From: Deltaproteobacteria bacterium
GTDB lineage: Bacteria; Myxococcota_A; Polyangia; Polyangiales; JADJMO01
Direction of reading: 5' to 3'
Assembly (NCBI GenBank): GCA_025363655.1
Contig: JANYDK010000071.1
Coordinates: 62,001 to 126,000 of the forward strand
Length of the DNA stretch: 64,000 nucleotides
A model generated the notes under the pieces. That model ran no database searches, was not told the origin of the DNA, and saw only the letters and a list, made by a program, of their open reading frames with translations. A program made the translations under genes and the position numbers. Shown here one piece after another: positions 27,489 through 37,150 of the stretch. Positions within the stretch are counted from its first letter, which is position 1. Each line of letters begins with the position of its first letter.

Positions 27489-29222
27489 ATGAAGAGCTGC
27501 CCCAAGTGCAACCTGCGCTACCCGGACGAAAGCACGTTCTGCTTCGTCGACGGCGCCCCGCTCGAGGTGCTCAAAGATCCGCGCATCGGCACGACGATGG
27601 CGGGTCGCTATCTGATCGAGAACGTCCTCGGTGAGGGCGGCATGGCGACGGTCTACCGCGCCCGTCACACGCTCATCGATCGCCCCTGCGCGGTGAAGAT
27701 CCTCAACCCCGCGCTCGCCCGCGACAAAATGGTGCGCGAGCGATTCCGGCGCGAGGCGAAGAGCGCGAAGAAGCTCGCCCACCCCAACGTCATCGACATC
27801 TTCGACGAGGGCGACACCGGCGACGGCACCTCGTTCATGGTGATGGAGCTGCTCGACGGCGCGCCGCTCGATCAGCTCGTCTCCAAGGGCCCGATCCCCC
27901 TGCCGATCGCCCTGCCGATCATGATCCAAATCGCCCGTGGCATCGCCCGCGCGCACGATCTCGAGGTCATCCATCGCGACCTCAAGCCGGAGAACATCTT
28001 CATCGCCGCGCGCGACGACGGCAGCGCGCTGGTGAAGTTGCTCGACTTCGGCATCGCGCGATCGGCGCAAGATTCCCGTCTCACCGGCGTCGGCGAGGTC
28101 TTCGGCACGCCGCAGTACATGGCCCCCGAGCGCATCACGTCGATCGACGCCGGCGGCTCGCAAGATCTCTACGCGCTCGGCGTCATCTTCTTCGAGATGA
28201 TCACCGGGCAGCTCCCCTTCGACGCGCCCGACGTGCCGAGCTTCCTCCTGAAGCACTTGAAGGAGCCGGCGCCGAAGATCAGCGAGCGAGGCTTCTCGGT
28301 GCCGCCCGAGCTCGAGTCCCTGGTCGATTCGCTGATGGCGAAGGACCCGAAGCAGCGCCCGGTCGACGCCCACAAGCTCCACAGCTTGCTCCTCGGCATC
28401 TGCGCGCAGCTCGGCATCCCGCTGCCGCCGGAGATTCACGACGAGAAATCGGCCTACCGCGCGCCTGCAGCGACGCTCCCGCCGGTCACGCTCGATCGTT
28501 GGGTGCGCCGGATGATGATCTTCGAGGGCATGCTGACGCGCGCCTTCCCGCAAGGCTCGCCGCCCGAGCAGCGCGGCCTCCTCGATTCGGTGAGGAAGTA
28601 CGTCAACGAGATCACCGTCATTCGCACGGCTTCGGTCGCCGATCAGCGCATGCTCGAGGCGCTCGAAGGACGGATTCGCGAAGGTCGTGAGCGCTACGGT
28701 CGCGCCGTCGACGCGCTCGGCGTCGACGCTTCGAAGGCGCGCGACATCGGTCGTCAAGCACGCGAAGGCGTCGGTCCGTACACCGCCGCCGTGCAACGTG
28801 CCGCGCAGATGACGAGGCAAATTCACGCCGAGGTCCTCCATTGGGAAGGACGCTCCGGCTTCCAGACGCCCTACGCCGAGCTGTCGGCGAGTTATCGCAA
28901 GACCGCCGAGCTGGTCGATCACTGGCTGCAGGCCGCCGATCTCGAGAAGCAGGCCACCGCCTGGGCCGAGGCGAAGGAACAAGAGGTCATCGACCTCGAT
29001 TTCCAGATCCAAGAGCTACGCGCGCAGCTCGGGAAGTTCGAAGCGTCCATCGAGCAGGAGCATCAGGCGATCGAGCAACGCGTCACCGCGTCGGGCAAGA
29101 AGGCCACCGAGTTCGAACAGAATCTCCTCGAGCTGGCGACTCGTTTTTGCGCTCCGTTGCGATCGCGACCAGAGCTGGCACCGCTCTTCTCCGAGCTCGA
29201 GACCGAGAGCGCGGCGGCCTAG
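27489..29222 (+). CDS. Ser/Thr protein kinase with N-terminal zinc-ribbon and C-terminal coiled coil
   Basis: MKSCPKCNLRYPDESTFCFVDG; VIHRDLKPENIFI; DFGIARS. Confidence 0.9.
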   Translation: MKSCPKCNLRYPDESTFCFVDGAPLEVLKDPRIGTTMAGRYLIENVLGEGGMATVYRARHTLIDRPCAVKILNPALARDKMVRERFRREAKSAKKLAHPNVIDIFDEGDTGDGTSFMVMELLDGAPLDQLVSKGPIPLPIALPIMIQIARGIARAHDLEVIHRDLKPENIFIAARDDGSALVKLLDFGIARSAQDSRLTGVGEVFGTPQYMAPERITSIDAGGSQDLYALGVIFFEMITGQLPFDAPDVPSFLLKHLKEPAPKISERGFSVPPELESLVDSLMAKDPKQRPVDAHKLHSLLLGICAQLGIPLPPEIHDEKSAYRAPAATLPPVTLDRWVRRMMIFEGMLTRAFPQGSPPEQRGLLDSVRKYVNEITVIRTASVADQRMLEALEGRIREGRERYGRAVDALGVDASKARDIGRQAREGVGPYTAAVQRAAQMTRQIHAEVLHWEGRSGFQTPYAELSASYRKTAELVDHWLQAADLEKQATAWAEAKEQEVIDLDFQIQELRAQLGKFEASIEQEHQAIEQRVTASGKKATEFEQNLLELATRFCAPLRSRPELAPLFSELETESAAA

Positions 29223-29254
29223 AAGCGATCTCGAATCACCGCTAGCGTCGTCGC

Positions 29255-30097
29255 ATGCGAATCGCGGTCGACGTCGTCGGCGTGGGAAAAGTCGGTCGTG
29301 GGCTCGCCGCGGCGCTCCGGCAAGCACGCGCACGCGTGACGATCGTCTCGGCGAAAGCCCTCGTTGCGGGAGAGTCGAAGCGGCCGCTCCACGGCGACCT
29401 CGTCGTCATCGCCGCGCGTGACGGAGCGATCCCCGAGGTGGCGAAGGCGATCCTCTCGCAGCGTCTCCTCTCGCGCGACGCGGTCGTCGTCCATTGTGCG
29501 GGCGCGCTCGACACCCAACCGCTCGCCGAGCTTCGAGGGGCCTGCGCCGGCGTCGCGCAGATGCACCCGATGATCTCCTTCGCCGATCCTTCGCGCCCGC
29601 CGAACCTCCGCGGTGGGCACGTGCACGTGCAGGGAGACTCGGAAGCCGTTCGCCGCGCCCGCGTGCTCTGTCGCGCCATCGGCCTCACACCGCGCACGTT
29701 CGACGATCTCGACCTCGTCGCCTATCACGCCGCCGCCGGCCTCGTCGCCAACGGTGCTGCCGCGCTCGCCGCCGCCGGTGCCCAGCTCCTCGCCAAGGCC
29801 GGCGCGCGCGCGTCCGACATCCCTGCGATGCTCGGTCCGCTCCTTCGCTCCGTCGCCGACAACGTCGAACACCTCGGCTTGCCGGGCGCGCTCACCGGCC
29901 CCGTGCGTCGGGGCGATGCGCGCGCGGTGGGGAAGCATTTGGAGACGCTGTTCGCGAAGGCTCCCGAGCTCGCACCCCTCTATTTGTCGTGCGCAATGGC
30001 GCAATTGCCGATGGCGCGCGCTCTCGGGGACGCGCGTGCGCTGGCCTTCGACGAGGTCGAACACGTGCTCGTCGAGGGCCTGAACAAGAGCAAGTAG
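29255..30097 (+). CDS. Rossmann-like / DUF2520 family protein
   Basis: VDVVGVGKVGRGLAAALRQA; HPMISFADPSRPPNLRGGHVHVQG; YHAAAGLVANGAAAL. Confidence 0.75.
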   Translation: MRIAVDVVGVGKVGRGLAAALRQARARVTIVSAKALVAGESKRPLHGDLVVIAARDGAIPEVAKAILSQRLLSRDAVVVHCAGALDTQPLAELRGACAGVAQMHPMISFADPSRPPNLRGGHVHVQGDSEAVRRARVLCRAIGLTPRTFDDLDLVAYHAAAGLVANGAAALAAAGAQLLAKAGARASDIPAMLGPLLRSVADNVEHLGLPGALTGPVRRGDARAVGKHLETLFAKAPELAPLYLSCAMAQLPMARALGDARALAFDEVEHVLVEGLNKSK

Positions 30098-30169
30098 GGC
30101 TATGGGAAACCTGTGAGTAACTGCGTCCTGGTCCCCCCACGGCCACGGGTCTAGCTCCTCTACCGCCCG

Positions 30170-32134
30170 ATGAGCTACCTCGTCCTCGCCCGAAAGTGGC
30201 GTCCGCAGTCGTTCGACGATCTCGTCGGACAGGAGCACGTCTCGCGCACCATCGGCAACGCCATCGCGCAAGAGCGTGTGGCGCATGCGTTTCTCTTCAC
30301 CGGCGTTCGTGGCGTCGGGAAGACGACGAGCGCGCGCATCCTCGCGAAGACGCTCAACTGCGAGAAGGGGCCGACGGCGACGCCGTGCCTCGTGTGCTCG
30401 CCGTGCAAGGAAATCGCTGCCGGAGTCGACGTCGACGTGCAGGAGATCGACGGCGCCTCCAACACCGGCGTCGACGACGTGCGGCGCATCCAAGAGAGCT
30501 TGCCGTACCGGCCGGCCCGCGATCGCTACAAGATCCTCATCGTCGACGAAGTGCACATGCTCTCGGGCAACGCCTGGAACGCGTTCCTCAAGACGCTCGA
30601 GGAGCCACCGCCGCACGTGAAGTTCATCTTCGCGACGACGGAGGTGCACAAAGTCCCGATCACCATCCTGTCGCGCTGCCAGCGCTACGATTTCAAGATG
30701 ATTTCGGCGCAGCGCATCGCCGAGCGGGTGCGCTACATCCTCGGCGAAGAGAAGATCACCGCCGACGACGCCGCGGTGCAGCTGGTGGCGCGCGAGGCGG
30801 CTGGGTCGATGCGCGATGCGCTCTCGATCCTCGATCAGGTCATCGCCTTCGGTGGCAACAAGCTCGTCGGCGAAGAGGTGGCCCGCGTCCTCGGCGTCGC
30901 CGATCGGCAGGCGTTGCACGGGCTCGCGAGCGCGATCGTCGCCGCCGACGCCGCGCAGGCGCTGCGAGAAATCGATCGCCTGGCGTCGGCTGGTTTCGAC
31001 TTGGCGCACGTCGCGCGCGATCTGCTCCGTCGCTTTCGTGATCTCGTGATCGCGCGGCTGGTACCCGAGCCCGACGCGCTCCTCGACCTCGCCGACGCCG
31101 AGCTCGCCGACGTCAAGACGCTCGCGGCGAACGCCGATGCCGACGATCTCTCGCGGCTCTTCCAAGGGATGTCGCGTGGGCTCGACGAGATCGCCAAGAG
31201 CGGAACGCCGCGTCATGCGTTCGAAGTCGCGACCGTGCGGCTCGCGCGTCGTCCGCCGCTGGTCCCCGTCGACGCGCTCCTCGATCGCCTCGCGGCCCTG
31301 GAAAAAAGGCTCGGTGGTGGTACGGCTGGCGGTGGCGGAGGTGGCAATCGACCGAGCGCCGCGGGCGGCCAGAGGCCGGGAGGTGCGAGCGGTGGTGGCA
31401 TGCGCGCCGAGGCCGACGTGCCGACACCGAGGCCGCAAGCGCAACCGCAAGCGCATCCTCAGTCGCAGCCGCATCCCCAGCCGCAGCCGCAGCCGCAAGC
31501 GACCTTCGTGACGCCGTCGCCACGCTCGCCGATGCCGACTGTGCAGGCGAGCTCACATGGAAGCCCGAGCGCGAGCATCTCGAGCCCTCCGACGTTCGCC
31601 TCCGCCGCCCCACCGACGAACACTGCGACAGCGACGGCGACTGCCCGCGCGGTCAGCCCCGAGCCGACGAACGGGAGCGAGATCGTGGTCGCGGTCAGCG
31701 AGGTCGTGGTGCAGCCTGAGATCATTTTCGAAGGCGGCACGCCCGAGCGCATCCGCGTGGTCGTCGGTCGTCTCCGTGCACAGCGCGCCACCTGGGGTTC
31801 GCTCATCGAGCACGGCGTGGTCGTTCGCTGCGACGCCGGCGGATTCGAAATCGCCTATGAAAAGCGCTCGTTCCTCGCGGCGCAGGTGACCGATCGGGGC
31901 TTCGGCGAGGCGCTCGTCAAGGCTGCGCGGGAAGAGCTCGGCGCCTCCGCGCGGGTGCTCGTCTGCGAGACCGCCCCCAAAGGTCGCTCGCTGGCCGGCC
32001 TCGCGACTCAACAGAAGAACGCCGCGCTCGATCAGGCTCGAAAGGCCGCCCTGGCGAACGCCGCGGTGCTCGACGCCGTCGCCATTTTCAGCGCGGAAGT
32101 GCGCGGGGTAAGACTCCCCGGCGAAGATCACTGA
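30170..32134 (+). CDS. dnaX: DNA polymerase III subunits gamma/tau
   Basis: MSYLVLARKWRPQSFDDLVGQEHV; GVRGVGKTTSARILAKTLNC; DEVHMLS. Confidence 0.97.
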   Translation: MSYLVLARKWRPQSFDDLVGQEHVSRTIGNAIAQERVAHAFLFTGVRGVGKTTSARILAKTLNCEKGPTATPCLVCSPCKEIAAGVDVDVQEIDGASNTGVDDVRRIQESLPYRPARDRYKILIVDEVHMLSGNAWNAFLKTLEEPPPHVKFIFATTEVHKVPITILSRCQRYDFKMISAQRIAERVRYILGEEKITADDAAVQLVAREAAGSMRDALSILDQVIAFGGNKLVGEEVARVLGVADRQALHGLASAIVAADAAQALREIDRLASAGFDLAHVARDLLRRFRDLVIARLVPEPDALLDLADAELADVKTLAANADADDLSRLFQGMSRGLDEIAKSGTPRHAFEVATVRLARRPPLVPVDALLDRLAALEKRLGGGTAGGGGGGNRPSAAGGQRPGGASGGGMRAEADVPTPRPQAQPQAHPQSQPHPQPQPQPQATFVTPSPRSPMPTVQASSHGSPSASISSPPTFASAAPPTNTATATATARAVSPEPTNGSEIVVAVSEVVVQPEIIFEGGTPERIRVVVGRLRAQRATWGSLIEHGVVVRCDAGGFEIAYEKRSFLAAQVTDRGFGEALVKAAREELGASARVLVCETAPKGRSLAGLATQQKNAALDQARKAALANAAVLDAVAIFSAEVRGVRLPGEDH

Positions 32135-32162
32135 GTCGCCTGCCGAGAGGAAAAAAGACGCG

Positions 32163-32477
32163 ATGTCGAACATGAACGAGCTGATGCGACAGGCCGCGCG
32201 CATGCAGCGCCGCATCCAGCAAATCCACGAAGAGATGAAGGCGAAGACCTGGACGTCGAAGGTCGCGGGCGACAAGGTCACCGCGGTCGTCACCGGCGAG
32301 CGCAAGGTGACGTCGATCGAAGTCGATCCCGAGTTCTTCAAGACCGAAGAGCAAGAGGTCGTCCTCGACTCGATCGCCGCCGCCATCAACGCGGCCTCCG
32401 AGCGCGCCGAAAAAGACATCGAAGCGGCCGTCACCGCGGCCACCGGCGGCCTGAAGATCCCCGGCCTCACGGGCTGA
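32163..32477 (+). CDS. ybaB: YbaB/EbfC family nucleoid-associated protein
   Basis: MNELMRQAARMQRRIQQIHEEMKAKTWTSKVAGDKVTAVVTGERKVTSIEVDPEF; position between dnaX and recR. Confidence 0.92.
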   Translation: MSNMNELMRQAARMQRRIQQIHEEMKAKTWTSKVAGDKVTAVVTGERKVTSIEVDPEFFKTEEQEVVLDSIAAAINAASERAEKDIEAAVTAATGGLKIPGLTG

Positions 32478-33091
32478 TGCTTCCGCGGCACGCGCGCGCC
32501 ATCGCTCGACTGCTCGAGCGGCTCCCCGGCGTCGGCGAGCGCACCGCTGCGCGCTACGTCCTCCACCTGCTCGGCGAGCCGCCGGCGCTGAGCGAGGCGC
32601 TCGGCCAAGCACTCGTCGAGTTGCACGCGCACGTGAAGCCCTGCGTGCGCTGCGGAAATCTCGCCGAGGTCGAGGACGAGTCTTTGCCACCGACGTGCGA
32701 GGTGTGTGCCGATCCACGGCGTGATCCGGCGCTCCTCTGCGTGGTCGCTCGCGTGCAAGATTTGTCCGCCATCGAGCGCAGCGGTGCGATGCGCGGACGC
32801 TATTTCGTGCTGGGAAAGCTGGTCTCTCCGCTCGAGGGCATCGGCCCCGACGACTTGCCGCTCGAGCAGCTGCGCGAGCGCATTCGCGAAGACGGCGTCC
32901 GCGAAATCATCGTCGCGACGCCGCCTTCGGTCGACGGTGAAGCCACGGCGCTCCTCCTCGCGCGCGAGCTCGGCTCGCTCACCGAGCCGAGCGTGAAGGT
33001 GAGCCGAATCGCCAGCGGCGTCCCGCATGGGAGCGATCTCGAATACGCCGATCAGGTCACGCTCGGCCGCGCCATCGCCGGTCGCCGGTAA
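32477..33091 (+). CDS. recR: Recombination protein RecR
   Basis: RLPGVGERTAARYVLHLL; CVRCGNLAE...CEVCADPRRD; Toprim. Confidence 0.95.
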   Translation: MLPRHARAIARLLERLPGVGERTAARYVLHLLGEPPALSEALGQALVELHAHVKPCVRCGNLAEVEDESLPPTCEVCADPRRDPALLCVVARVQDLSAIERSGAMRGRYFVLGKLVSPLEGIGPDDLPLEQLRERIREDGVREIIVATPPSVDGEATALLLARELGSLTEPSVKVSRIASGVPHGSDLEYADQVTLGRAIAGRR

Positions 33092-33100
33092 ACTTCTCGC

Positions 33101-33781
33101 ATGCGCGGCTTCGAGCGACCCGGTCCGCTGCGCCTCGATCGACGCACGTGGATGAAGTTGATGGCCGCCTCGACGGCGTACCTCGCGGGGTGTTCCAAGA
33201 AGAGCGAGCCCAGCTCGGCATCCGCGAGCACCAGCGCGAGCACCCACGCGAGTGACGCCGGCTCGACCTTGCGACGCGGCAAAATCTTGGGGTTTCTCGA
33301 GTGGCGAGCGATCGAAGCGGCGAGCTCGCGCATCCTTCCGAGCGACGACGGACCCGGCGCGCGTGAAGCCGAGGTGACCCGCTTCATCGATGGACAGCTG
33401 ATGACGCCCGAGCTCGCGCCCCTCACCGGCGCGATCATGGGACTCGCCCGACTCCTCGACGCCGCCGGTCCGAAGACGTTCGCCGATCGCGCGCTCGCGG
33501 ATCAAGACGCGACGTTGCACGCGCTCGCCGAAGGGTCGTTGCGATTTTCCCCGACCGCGCAGGCATTTCCGCAGCGCGAGGCCTTTCGCCTCCTCCACAC
33601 GCTGACGCTCGAAGGTTTTCTCTCCGATCCGATCCACGGCGGCAACGAGGCGATGGTCGGCTGGAAGTACATCGAGTTTCCGACGCCGACGTTGCGCACG
33701 GCCGGCGCTACCGATGCGCATGATGCGCACGATCATCATCATCACCTTCCGATCGTGCCGATCGCGCCCGGAGGGAAGTGA
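33101..33781 (+). CDS. Gluconate 2-dehydrogenase subunit 3 family protein, Tat-lipoprotein-like
   Basis: RLDRRTWMKLMAASTAYLAGC (Tat-like plus lipobox); next gene is a GMC oxidoreductase. Confidence 0.75.
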   Translation: MRGFERPGPLRLDRRTWMKLMAASTAYLAGCSKKSEPSSASASTSASTHASDAGSTLRRGKILGFLEWRAIEAASSRILPSDDGPGAREAEVTRFIDGQLMTPELAPLTGAIMGLARLLDAAGPKTFADRALADQDATLHALAEGSLRFSPTAQAFPQREAFRLLHTLTLEGFLSDPIHGGNEAMVGWKYIEFPTPTLRTAGATDAHDAHDHHHHLPIVPIAPGGK

Positions 33782-35412
33782 TGGCCGACGAGCTCTTCGA
33801 CGCCTGCATCGTCGGCAGCGGCGCCGGCGGTGGCGCGATGGCCTACGCGCTCACCCGGGCCGGCCTCCGCGTCGCCCTCCTCGAGAAGGGCCCACACTAC
33901 CGCGACGCCGACTTCTTCCACGACGAGCTCTCCGTCTGTCGGCGCAGCTATTTCGTGCCCGATCCGATGAAGGAGCCGCACGTCGTCGTCCGGGATGGCG
34001 GTGCGCCCAAGACCAGCAGCGATGGATGGATCTCCTGCTGCGTCGGCGGCGGCACGGTGCACATGAGCGGCTTCTTCTTCCGCATGCGCCCGGAAGACTT
34101 CACCCTGCGCACGCGCTTCGGAGACGTCGCCGGCGCCAACGTCGCCGATTGGCCGTTTTCCTACGACGAGCTCGCGCCCTATTACGACGAGGTCGAGCGC
34201 GTCATCGGCGTCTCCGGTGACGCCGCCGCGGAGGGACGGAGCACGCCCTACCCGCTCGGCCCGATCGCCACGCACCCGGCCGGCGCGCTCATCGACGAGG
34301 CCTGCCAAAATACGGGCATGCGCGCTCGCCAAATGGCACGGGCGATTCTCTCCGCGCCCTACGACGGTCGCGCTCCCTGTCATTACTGCGGCTTCTGCGG
34401 CAGCTATGGCTGCGAAGCGGGCGCCAAGTCGTCGAGCGCGGTGACCTTCGTCGAGAAGGCGCTCGCCACCGGCAACCTGACGTTGTCACCGTTCGCGATG
34501 GCGACGCGCGTGACCAAGGCGAAGGACGGCCGCGTCGACGGCGTGAGTTGGATCGACGCGCGCGAGGGAAAAGCGAAGGAGAACCGAACGCGTGCGCGCG
34601 TGGTCATCGTCGCTTGCTCGGCGGTGGAGACGGCGCGGCTCCTGCTCATCAGCGAGCTCGCCAACGGGAGCGGGCTCGTCGGCAAGAACCTGATGTTCTC
34701 CACCCTCTCGTCGGGCTACGGACGTTTCCCCGTCGGCGACGCGCACTTCGGCAAGGGCCCGCTGGTGATGCCGTTCATCGATCGCGCGGTCGACGACTTC
34801 TACGTCGCGCCGAAGGAAGCCGGCCTCCCGCACGCCAAAGCGGGGACCATCCTCTTTCTCCTTCCGCACAAAAACCCTATCTTTCAGGCCGAAAAGCTGG
34901 CGATCACCGGCGGCGCGCCCCTCTTCGGTGCCGCGCTCAAGGCCCGCATGCGTCGCTACTTCCTCGAGACACGCACCGTCGAATGGGAGGCGTTCGGCGA
35001 GTTCCTGCCCCACGGCGGCTCGGCGGTGACGCTCGATCCGAAGGTGCGCGATCGCTTCGGTCTCGCTGCCGCGCGCCTCGAGATCGCGATGCATCCGGCT
35101 TCGCTCGCGGCGTCGGATTGGCTGGGAAAGAAGGCACGCACGGTGCTGGACGCGGCGGGCGCCCTCGAGCAAGGCACCTACGACGAGCGCATCTACACCG
35201 TCTTGCAGGCAGGCACCGCGCGGATGGGCAAGGACCCGAAGACGTCGGTCCTCGATGCGACCGGGCGTAGCCACGAGATCAAGAACCTCTACGTCGCCGA
35301 CTCCAGCGGATTTCCCACCTCGTCCGGCGCGCCCTTCACGATGACGATCATGGCGAATGCGCTCCGCGTCGCGAGCAAGGTGATCGAGCGAGGGAAGAAG
35401 GGCGAGCTGTAG
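33778..35412 (+). CDS. GMC family oxidoreductase (large dehydrogenase subunit)
   Basis: CIVGSGAGGGAMAYALTRAGLRVALLEKG; CHYCGFCGSYGCEAGAKSS; C-terminal GMC motif. Confidence 0.9.
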   Translation: MMADELFDACIVGSGAGGGAMAYALTRAGLRVALLEKGPHYRDADFFHDELSVCRRSYFVPDPMKEPHVVVRDGGAPKTSSDGWISCCVGGGTVHMSGFFFRMRPEDFTLRTRFGDVAGANVADWPFSYDELAPYYDEVERVIGVSGDAAAEGRSTPYPLGPIATHPAGALIDEACQNTGMRARQMARAILSAPYDGRAPCHYCGFCGSYGCEAGAKSSSAVTFVEKALATGNLTLSPFAMATRVTKAKDGRVDGVSWIDAREGKAKENRTRARVVIVACSAVETARLLLISELANGSGLVGKNLMFSTLSSGYGRFPVGDAHFGKGPLVMPFIDRAVDDFYVAPKEAGLPHAKAGTILFLLPHKNPIFQAEKLAITGGAPLFGAALKARMRRYFLETRTVEWEAFGEFLPHGGSAVTLDPKVRDRFGLAAARLEIAMHPASLAASDWLGKKARTVLDAAGALEQGTYDERIYTVLQAGTARMGKDPKTSVLDATGRSHEIKNLYVADSSGFPTSSGAPFTMTIMANALRVASKVIERGKKGEL

Positions 35413-35449
35413 CTCTCTGTTTTTTCGCAGGCGATCTCGCGCCGCGCGC

Positions 35450-36457
35450 TCACTCGTCCCAAGCCGCTCGCAGCACCTCGGCCACCGCCTCGTACAACGC
35501 CTCGGGAATCTCGGTGCCGTTCTCCAGCTCGAAGAGCGCGCGCGCGACCGGGACGTCGCGGATGATGGGAATGCCGTAGAAGCGCGCGGTCTCGATCATG
35601 CGGGCGGCGAGCGCGCCGTCGCCCTTCGCGGTGAGCTGCGGAGCCTCTTCGTCGCCGCTCGTTCCGGCGTATTTCAAGGCGCAGGCGAGGTGCGTGGGGT
35701 TGACGACGAGGACCGTGGCATCACGCACCGCGGAGACCGCTTCGGCGGCGACGAGCTCGTGGTGGAGCTCTTCGCGTCGGCGTTTGAGCTCCGGGTCGCC
35801 TTCGCCTTCCTTGTGCTCACGCATCACTTCGTCGCGTGTCATGCGGAGGCGACCGAGCCAAAGTTGGCGGCCGACGAGGACGTCGACGACGGCGACGAGG
35901 GCAGCGAGGACCGCGGCCGAGACGACGATGCGCCTGGCGAATCGCATCGCCAGCTCGAGGGCCGACGCGGGACCGCCCGCGGCGACGTTGCTCCATCGGA
36001 TCGATTCGTAGACGACGTTGCCGAGCATCCAGACGAGCGCGAGGAGGACGACGAGCCCGCGCGCGGCGCCCCAGATGCGGCTCTTGTCGACGAGGTTGCG
36101 CAGACCGGCGAAGGGATCGAGGCGGGAAGGATCGGGCGCGAGCCGTGAGGGCGAGAACGTGAGGCTGCCGGTGGCGAGCGCGGAGACGACGGCGAAGGCG
36201 ATCAACGTGACCGCGAGCGGGGCCACCAGGGCGACCACCGAGAGACCGAGCGACCACGGATCGAGGCTGGAAACAGGCTGAAGATCATTCAGTGTGTGCG
36301 CGAGACGGCCGAGGAGCGCGCGGAGGATGGTCGGCACGAGGGCGAGCGCGGCGAAGAGACCGAGCGCCCCGGCGACGAGCGGCGCACGAGCGACGTCACC
36401 TTTGCCGCGCGCCTCGCGGAGCTTTTTTGCCGTGGGATCGTGCGTGCGCTCGGCCAC
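35450..36457 (-). CDS. FlhB/SctU (EscU/YscU) family type III export protein
   Basis: VAERTHDPTAKKLREARGKGDVARAPL; autocleavage motif NPTH in VLVVNPTHLACALKY; GTG start chosen inside a longer track ORF. Confidence 0.9.
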   Translation of the reverse strand: MAERTHDPTAKKLREARGKGDVARAPLVAGALGLFAALALVPTILRALLGRLAHTLNDLQPVSSLDPWSLGLSVVALVAPLAVTLIAFAVVSALATGSLTFSPSRLAPDPSRLDPFAGLRNLVDKSRIWGAARGLVVLLALVWMLGNVVYESIRWSNVAAGGPASALELAMRFARRIVVSAAVLAALVAVVDVLVGRQLWLGRLRMTRDEVMREHKEGEGDPELKRRREELHHELVAAEAVSAVRDATVLVVNPTHLACALKYAGTSGDEEAPQLTAKGDGALAARMIETARFYGIPIIRDVPVARALFELENGTEIPEALYEAVAEVLRAAWDE

Positions 36458-36467
36458 GAGACGAAGC

Positions 36468-37127
36468 CTACGTCGATCCGTGAACGGGCGTCGCCGCGAG
36501 GACGTGCGTGCGGGCGGCGAAACCTGCGGCGACGATGGCGAGAGCCGCGGCGCGCAGCGTGGCGCCGGTGGTGCGGACGTCGTCGACGAGGAGGACGCGC
36601 GTCCCCATCGGGACGGTTCGTTCGCGGACCGTGAAGGCGCCGCGCACGGCTGTTGCGCGCGACGCGGCATCGAGCGTCGCGAGCTGAGGGGTATCGACGA
36701 CGCGCGTGAGGAGGGTCGCGGAGAAGGGTCTTTGCAGCGCGGTGGCGACTGCGCGGGCGAGGAGTGCGGCTTGATCGAATCCACGCGCGCGAAATCGCGT
36801 CGGATGAAGGGGCACGGGGACGACCAAATCGACGAGCGCGCGGTCGGGGAGACCTTCGCGCACGAGCCGGCCGAGGGGGCGCGAGAGATCGGGCCTCTGC
36901 CCGTATTTGAAGCGGCGAATCGCGTCGGCGAGCGCGCCGCCGTAGCCGAACGAGGCGGTGACGCCGAGCGGGAGAAGTTCGGGCGGGGACAGCGAGCCGA
37001 CACACGACGCGCAGAAGACCGCATCGCGATGGAGCCGGCCGTCGCACGCTGCGCAACGAGGCGGCGAGAGGAGCTCGAGGAAACGAACGCAGACGTGATC
37101 GAAGAGGTGATCGAGGACGTTGGGCAC
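36468..37127 (-). CDS. comF: ComF family phosphoribosyltransferase-like protein
   Basis: CAACDGRLHRDAVFCASC zinc motif; PVPLHPTRFRARGFDQAALLA; VLLVDDVRTTGAT; track ORF extends to 37205. Confidence 0.9.
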   Translation of the reverse strand: MPNVLDHLFDHVCVRFLELLSPPRCAACDGRLHRDAVFCASCVGSLSPPELLPLGVTASFGYGGALADAIRRFKYGQRPDLSRPLGRLVREGLPDRALVDLVVPVPLHPTRFRARGFDQAALLARAVATALQRPFSATLLTRVVDTPQLATLDAASRATAVRGAFTVRERTVPMGTRVLLVDDVRTTGATLRAAALAIVAAGFAARTHVLAATPVHGST

Positions 37128-37150
37128 GCCGCCCCTCGACACGAGGGCGA

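Noticed and set aside
30098-30169. Possible small RNA (SRP/4.5S) upstream of dnaX
   Set aside because: Gap is only 72 bp and lacks the conserved GGAAGGAAGCAG-type apical domain.
31301-31309. Programmed -1 frameshift in dnaX at G-AAA-AAA-GG
   Set aside because: It sits at a plausible place (end of domain III), but phase is GAA AAA AGG rather than A AAA AAG, and the -1 frame stays open for about 130 codons instead of stopping early. Transcript slippage on A6 cannot be excluded without data.
29219-31498. 759-aa antisense ORF opposite the DUF2520 gene and dnaX
   Set aside because: Opposite well-supported genes; composition typical of spurious high-GC antisense frames.
31440-31500. PQAQPQ-type repeat in dnaX as a mobile or regulatory repeat
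   Set aside because: Best explained as a low-complexity linker between gamma/tau domains.
31553-33745. 730-aa antisense ORF opposite dnaX/ybaB/recR
   Set aside because: Covers several conserved sense genes; no domain recognised.
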